Positions 59,246 through 64,000 of a DNA stretch of 64,000 nucleotides are shown here, one piece after another (position 1 is the stretch's first letter; each line of letters opens with the position of its first letter). Below the pieces are notes generated by a model. The model saw only the letters and a program-made list of their open reading frames with translations. It did no database searches and was not told where the DNA came from. A program made the translations under genes and the position numbers. The stretch is from Adiantum capillus-veneris. Lineage: Eukaryota; Streptophyta; Polypodiopsida; Polypodiales; Pteridaceae. The DNA lies in NCBI GenBank assembly GCA_014529385.2, contig CM043966.1, forward strand, positions 103,801,087 to 103,865,086, read 5' to 3'.

Positions 59246-62200
59246 GATGGACTTTGAATCTAGGGAGAAAGTACATATGATACTTGACAATGAAATTGTT
59301 GGTATTGGTTGTGTGTGTAGAACAGATCCAGATTCCACTTGTGGTGGTACAAAGATAGGGCACAGAAATGTCTCCATACTAGTGGAGGAATGCTTGAAGG
59401 ATGTGGTCCTACCTTTTCCTACAATGGATACTTCATCTCTCCAAGGCTCATTATGGAGTGTTGTTCGATGGTCAAAGATTCTTTTGCAATCTTTTGTATT
59501 AAATGGGAACTTAATTGATCCACAGGAAAGCTACAATGGTGATGTAGAACATGATCATTCTGATCCTCTAGTTACAGATGCAATACCTATGACAAGCCCA
59601 GAATTTGAAGCAATGATTCGAGAGTCTTGGAGAAATCAGAGGGTCCTTTTAAAAGATGACACAATGATGCAAACCATGAATGAAGGGACCATCTTATATG
59701 TATTTCCACATGATTATGTCAACTTTCAGGAACTTGGTTCTGATTGTGTGGGTGTGGGTATTGAAAGAGAAAATGCAAGCATTGATGATGTGGTTGAAGT
59801 GGGTAGCATCACTTTGCTAAAGTGGCCCATCAAGCAGACAACAATGTTGAATGGGAGCCCATTACAACGATTTGTTCCTGTTGATGGCATGCATGCTACA
59901 TATGAGGATGTATCCAACGATGACAATGTTGGAAAAAAACTTGATGGGAGTAATGTTGTCCAGTTGTCAAGGAAGAGACGATACACTTTCATGAACAGGA
60001 CTCAAAAATCAAAAGCAGCACCAGCTTCAACTTTTTACCTTTCAAACAAATCAATTCAAAGGGTATCATGCATTGATTGTTGTGCACAAAAATGTTGCCA
60101 GTTTGCAGATCGTGATATGGTGACAAGGTTACGACAACAGTTTTGGGGAGAGTCTCAAAAATCACGCACTAATTATGTTTATGATGTTCTTTCTATATGT
60201 TATTAGAAAGATGAGAAGTCACGATACCAATTCAGGCTAAATGGATCTATTGTTTGTTGTAGAGCATGGTATGAGCTACATGGAATACCAAAGACATCAT
60301 TTTATCGATACAAGGAGAACTTTGAAAATGGTGTGCGCCAATATGTACATGGGAACACATGTACATTGAGAAGGGGACTTCAACATACTAGTTTAGCAAG
60401 AGCACTACTAAATGAGTTTGTGGAAAACAACTCTGAGAAGATGCCACATAGAAGTAGAACACTGCTAGATGGCTCAAGAGAGACTCAATTGGTGATTCCA
60501 TCAACATACAAACAAGTGGATATTTTATGTGAAATCAACACGACACTTGACCAAATGGGCTATGAGAAGAAGCTATCCCAATCTTCTTTTGGTAGAATTT
60601 GGAACAAAGAGTACCCACGTGTCACTTTAACAAAGACGAGTGAGTTCTCTAATTGCAATATTTGTATCTCAATCAAGGCAAGGTTAGAAGCTAAACCTTC
60701 TCTTGAGGGAGAGAGAAGTTCACATGGCACAACAAAAGAGTTGCAGAAGCCTATATTATGCATGGCGCACGTATTCAGAAACTCAACCACAAAAATATGT
60801 ATGCATAATCCATGATAAGATGGATAAAAAAAAAACTGCCATTCCTAGATTACGCAATGTTCCCAAGGGTGTGGATTCAGGATATAATCTGCAGGTGGCA
60901 TTGATTGGCATGATCACTTATGGACATGGAGAAGGTCATTACGGACACTTTGTCTTGAATGGTTTGTGGCCAGCTGATCCAAATCTTACAATTGGCTCAA
61001 TTGCTAATTGTTTACATAACCTAGAGAGGATAGATAAGCATCCTCTTGGTGATCTAGTAACAAATGGACTTCCAAGGAGCAATATTTCACTACTACATGC
61101 TTTGAACTCAAGGGATGCTTTGGACTACCATAACTTGAGTGATGGAAAAGAGCCCATTGTGCAGTCGTCAGAAATTGCAGAAGAGGAATTGGGGTCAACA
61201 TTTCGCAGATTGCCAGAGAACTTGTTGCTACAATTGGATAATTGTGCAGGGGAAAACAAAAATCGATACTTATTTGCCTATTTGTCAATGCTTGTTGCAA
61301 GGGGTTTTCTCAAAACCATCCAGCTGGGCTTTTTAATGGTTGGGCATACACATGAGGACATAGACGCCATGTTTAGTAGGTTTTCAGAGAAGCTGAGAGT
61401 TACACAAACCTATACTTTGCCACATTTGATGGATACATTACTAAACAGCTCATCTTCATCTCCAGCTCCATTTTTTCTCACAAAGATCCCCGATTTCAAG
61501 CAATATTGTGATGGCTATCTTTGTGATGGACAAGACATACTTGTTGGACATTCCAAACCGCTTCAGTCCAGGTTCTTTATGCAGGATGAGACACCAATGA
61601 TGCAATATAAGGCACATGTAGGTGTATCAAGTTGGAGTGGAAGTATTCGCCTTTGGAAAACAGACATAGAAGGCAAGCCAATGTTACCACATGGAGATCC
61701 ACCTCTAGTACAAATGGCGGAGTATGTCAAGGCCCACGAAGAAGTCATTTTGGGGCTAAAGAACTATATAAAATTTTGGAAAAATTTAGGGAATGGTTCA
61801 AGTATTCCGCGATATTATAGACCCGTGATAGATTATTGGAGTAAGGTAATTGAAGAGATTGGAAAAGCAATCATATCAGAGGGAGTCTTGTATGAAATGT
61901 TTTGGCCAAAAACTCAAGAATATTCTCACCTACAAAGCACTACAATGAATTTGCAACAAGGAGCAGAAAGATTCCTAGGCCTTGAAGAGTTGAACGATCA
62001 TTTTTGTGGGCCTCAACGAGATAGGCCAAGGGAAGAGTTTGACCCTATGTCTGATGTGCACCAAGGTGACTTTCTTATGCTTGTTCCGAGTGACACAAAA
62101 ATCTATCCAGTGTGGCTTGCAATGGCTTTATCTGACATTGATAATGAGCCTACATCACCAAACTACAGAAAACTCTTGATTCAATATTGGGCACCTTGCG

Positions 62201-62388
62201 CGAGAAAAAGTGGGATGACAGATACTCAAGCTTACAGCAATTGTTGGAAGGGTTATTGGGCTGTCAACTATAAGGACCCACAAGTGTGGGAAACTGTAGA
62301 TGCAATTGTTTGGTTCTGGAGACCCAACAAAGAAGGACCATTTTCTAGAATAAAGATTCCAGAAAGGCATTCTCTAAAAGCCAAATAA
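59246..62388 (+). pseudogene. Transposase-like protein, about 1,045 residues, with one stop and one frameshift
   Basis: ATG at 59247 directly follows an acceptor (CTTTTTCACTTATAG). The N-terminus (ILDNEIVGIGCVCRTDPDS, GGTKIG) resembles a short module seen in plant transposase-associated proteins. Next come a Cys-rich stretch (CIDCCAQKCCQFAD, about 60075) and a helix-turn-helix-like LHGIPKTSFYRYKENF. Acidic motifs spaced like a DDE/D nuclease follow: IIHDKMDKKK (60813), LLQLDNCAGENKNRYL (61236) and VGHTHEDIDAMF (61345). Proteins with this D-N-C-x-E-N-K-N and G-H-T-H-E-D pattern (DUF7869-type, from memory) are widespread and uncharacterised. TAG at 60204-60206 and a frame break near 60705 interrupt it. 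It lies 358 bases from the right terminal repeat, as transposases often do. Confidence 0.7.
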
Positions 62389-62731
62389 GGCCTCACTCGT
62401 GCACATCAACCACAGTTGGATCAAAGTTCAGATATGGTATCAAATGTGGAGTAGAATTATGTGGAGCTTCTATTGTGACTATACTAGTCAGTTTGTAAAC
62501 AAAATCTTTTTTGTAGCTTCCTTTGTTTTATGTAATTTATAGTTATTATTCAAATCCATGTGTTGTACATCCTCTTGACTTTTGGTGTTTATCAACACCA
62601 CAATCCTATGAGATTTTCACTTTATTTACTAACCACACACCTCAATTTTTCCCACTTTAAGTGGAAAATTCCCAAATTACATGAATTTAGTCGATTTGGA
62701 GATTCCCATAATGTGAGATTTTTACCAAAAT
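62389..62731. other. Right subterminal region of the giant element
   Basis: No gene and no array motif. It contains GTGGAAAATTCCCAAATT near 62660, which resembles GTGGGAAAATCCCAATTC at 25431 near the left end, in direct rather than inverted orientation. Confidence 0.55.
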
Positions 62732-62746
62732 ACCTAATATGGTCTT
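62732..62746 (-). repeat. Right terminal inverted repeat
   Basis: ACCTAATATGGTCTT on the plus strand, the exact reverse complement of 25413-25427. Confidence 0.9.
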
Positions 62747-62750
62747 TCTT
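62747..62750. other. Right target-site duplication TCTT
   Basis: Matches 25409-25412 on the other side of the element and continues directly into the Tat gag reading frame. Confidence 0.8.
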
Positions 62751-63078
62751 GCTTGTACAAGTAGTAGTCATCTAAGTCTTTTTGCTTATGAGAAACAATG
62801 TCTTGCCATAATTTCTGAGTGTTTTGGGGATCAAAGAAGTATTTCTTGAAACGATTCAAAACTTCCGTGTAATTCCCTTTAACTTCCTCAGGCAAAGAGT
62901 CAAACCAAGTGCTAGCATCTTTCCTAAGGACCACCTCAAACATTTCTACACGTTCTTGATCAGTTACTATCCTCTTGATACGGCAAGACATCTTGAAATT
63001 CGCTAGAAATAATTCTGCATCCTCTCCAAGCTCTCCAAAGAAAAGAGGATATCCAGACATTTGGCGTTGGCTCTCCAT
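62751..63078 (-). pseudogene. Tat gag N-terminal part, cut by the giant element
   Basis: Gag (capsid) start MESQRQMSGYPLFFG at 63078, preferred over the longer upstream frame because the retrotransposon gag signature follows. That signature is LGEDAELFLANF, RVEMFEVVLRKDASTWFDSL, VLNRFKKYFFDPQN and LDDYYLYKQ. The frame is lost at 62750, where the giant element begins, and would resume at 25408. Confidence 0.9.
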
Positions 63079-63670
63079 TGAATTGATTTCAAAGTGACGC
63101 GTTTTTGTTTTTTCTTTCTTTAAAAGATTTACACAATAATATTTTCTAAATTGCAATCTATTCTACAACAAAATAAAAATATTCACATCAAATGACCTAT
63201 GATAATCAATAATAGGTAGAATAACAGGGTTTGGTGATGCGAGAATTTCTCCTACTCTTTGGGCACCAAACATGAATACCATACGTTGTTGAAAATGGAT
63301 TTTTCTACTAATTGCAATGTTTACTCTAATGTGTGGAGTGAAATGAAAGGGAAAAACCTGTATTCCTGGGCCATTATCCATGGTCTATGCATGACCTAAT
63401 TCTTAAAACAAAACAAAAATATAGACGTCCAAACTAAGGTCGTACCCAATGAGAGGCAAAATAAAAGGATTTACTGATGCGTTTATCTCTACCAACCTAA
63501 GAGGACCTAAAATTCTACGAATTACTCGCTGAAATTGCAACTTAGTACTAACAATTATGTGTACCTTTTGCCTTGCAATGGGAATGAAGGGATCATACAA
63601 ATTCTCGTGATTCATGCAAGCTACTTGATTATGCTAAAGGTTGAGCCTTCACAAAACATACACAAGCCTG
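63079..63670 (-). other. Tat leader with an imperfect ~238-bp tandem duplication
   Basis: Untranslated leader between primer site and gag. Two related blocks (63165-63400 and 63403-63640) share the order AAAATA, CAAA-GACCTA-like phrase, AGGATTT/GGGTTTG-TGATGCG, CTCCTAC/CTACCAA, and a GTTTACT/ATTATGTG end. They also share similar minus-strand translations (ASPNPVILPIIDY versus ASVNPFILPLIGY), hinting at an ancient duplicated coding stretch. Confidence 0.55.
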
Positions 63671-63688
63671 TCCTCCGTGGGGGCACCA
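63671..63688 (-). other. Tat primer-binding site
   Basis: On the minus strand TGGTGCCCCCACGGAGGA starts three bases after the LTR end. TGG is the complement of a tRNA CCA end. I do not assign the tRNA species. Confidence 0.75.
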
Positions 63689-63691
63689 ATT

Positions 63692-63950
63692 TGCAGCGGT
63701 CCGGGGCGGGCAACAAGAAGAGCAACCTCTAGACACCCTTCAAGGCTCCCGTGCTGCTCAATGGGGCTGGGGCACAACACAACACAAACCAAAACAACAA
63801 ACCCCCAGCCAAATCCCAACTACACAAGGGGCACCACCTAGTTTAAGAGCGAATTAGGACGCAAAAGAGGAGAATCGTTAGAGAAACCCACAAACAAGCA
63901 AGGAATTTACTCTAACCCTAACACCAATGGAACACTCTCACACACTAAAA

Positions 63951-64000
<50 letters not shown>
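63692..64000 (-). repeat. 5' LTR of the younger Tat element, partial
   Basis: The first 309 bases from its inner edge (TGCAGCGGTCCG) match 17759-18054. It runs off the window inside the (GA)n tract that begins at 63953. About 2.4 kb more is expected outside. Confidence 0.92.
63953..64000. repeat. (GA)n microsatellite in LTR, running off the window
   Basis: At least 48 bases of GA repeat, longer than its partner in the other LTR (34 bases). Confidence 0.95.

Larger units (their letters stand above)
25413..62746. mobile_element. Giant (37,334 bp) terminal-inverted-repeat element
   Basis: Defined by three agreeing observations. First, a perfect 15-bp terminal inverted repeat AAGACCATATTAGGT lies at each end. 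Second, a 4-bp direct repeat TCTT lies just outside. Third, the two ends interrupt a Tat gag gene at a point where the frame is continuous once the duplication is discounted. Contents are mirrored arrays of one ~20-bp motif, a minus-strand set of DNA- and chromatin-modification-like genes (42.4-28.1 kb) and a plus-strand transposase-like gene near the right end. I see no DNA polymerase B, packaging ATPase, capsid, tyrosine recombinase or Rep/helicase, so Polinton, Starship, Crypton and Helitron classes do not fit. Confidence 0.9.
17759..64000 (-). mobile_element. Younger Tat-lineage Ty3/gypsy element, split by a 37-kb insertion and running off the window
   Basis: Minus-strand LTR element read from right to left: 5' LTR (partial, 63692-64000), primer site, leader, gag N-terminus, [insertion 25413-62746], gag C-terminus, protease, RT, RNase H, second RNase H, integrase, polypurine tract, 3' LTR (17759-20438). 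Without the insertion it would be about 11.3 kb. The extra archaeal-type RNase H after the first places it in the Tat lineage. Over about 260 aligned LTR bases I count roughly 8 differences, fewer per base than in the copia LTRs. Gag-pol has only in-frame stops and no frameshift. Confidence 0.93.

Noticed and set aside
59726-59992. Minus-strand ORF opposite the transposase-like gene
   Set aside because: Shadow of the plus-strand coding frame, as are 60560-60790 and 61004-61300.
25413-62746. Polinton/Maverick, Starship or Helitron identity for the giant element
   Set aside because: No polymerase B, packaging ATPase or capsid; no tyrosine recombinase; no Rep/helicase. It has a true TIR and a 4-bp duplication, unlike Helitrons (no TSD) and Polintons (typically 6 bp).

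Overview
This is nuclear DNA of a land plant. The evidence is Ty1/copia and Tat-lineage Ty3/gypsy retrotransposons (the Tat type carries a second RNase H), spliceosomal introns, abundant (CT)n/(GA)n microsatellites and no operon-like layout. I cannot name the species; a large, repeat-rich genome such as a fern, lycophyte or gymnosperm would fit. I see no ordinary host housekeeping gene and no rRNA, tRNA or CRISPR locus.

Layout. 1-2.4 kb: microsatellites and SSR-linked short repeats. 2.4-5.74 kb: decayed plus-strand Ty3/gypsy remnant. 5.74-6.95 kb: a 105-bp duplication, then nothing recognisable. From 7.03 kb onward the window reads as nested insertions. A minus-strand copia end (7027-7471) is cut by an old Tat element (about 7472-12773, minus). 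That element is cut by a second copia element (12774-17758, plus). The second copia's 3' LTR is cut by a younger Tat element (17759 to beyond 64000, minus). The younger Tat element's gag is split by a 37.3-kb terminal-inverted-repeat element (25413-62746).

The 37.3-kb element is the main discovery. It starts and ends with the perfect 15-bp inverted repeat AAGACCATATTAGGT. It is flanked by a 4-bp duplication TCTT, and discounting one copy of TCTT leaves the interrupted gag frame continuous. Most of it is arrays of one motif, GGTCCACCACTTGTCCAA. The motif points one way in the left arm (about 26-33.8 kb) and the opposite way in the right arm (about 36-59 kb). In between lie small hairpins with compensatory base changes.

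Genes in the 37.3-kb element. Minus strand, 42.4 to 28.1 kb: a ParB-like domain joined to an N6/N4-type DNA methyltransferase-like domain, a SET-domain exon, a FCP1/NIF-type HAD phosphatase-like gene with a SAP-like tail, and a second FCP1-like exon with a poly(A) signal. Plus strand, 59.2-62.4 kb, next to the right end: a protein of about 1,045 residues with spaced acidic motifs, the best transposase candidate. The working hypothesis is a giant DNA transposon with chromatin- and DNA-modifying cargo. Most of its genes carry stops or frameshifts, so this copy is either non-autonomous or its consensus sequence contains indel errors; part of the array (43.9-44.7 kb) looks poorly polished.
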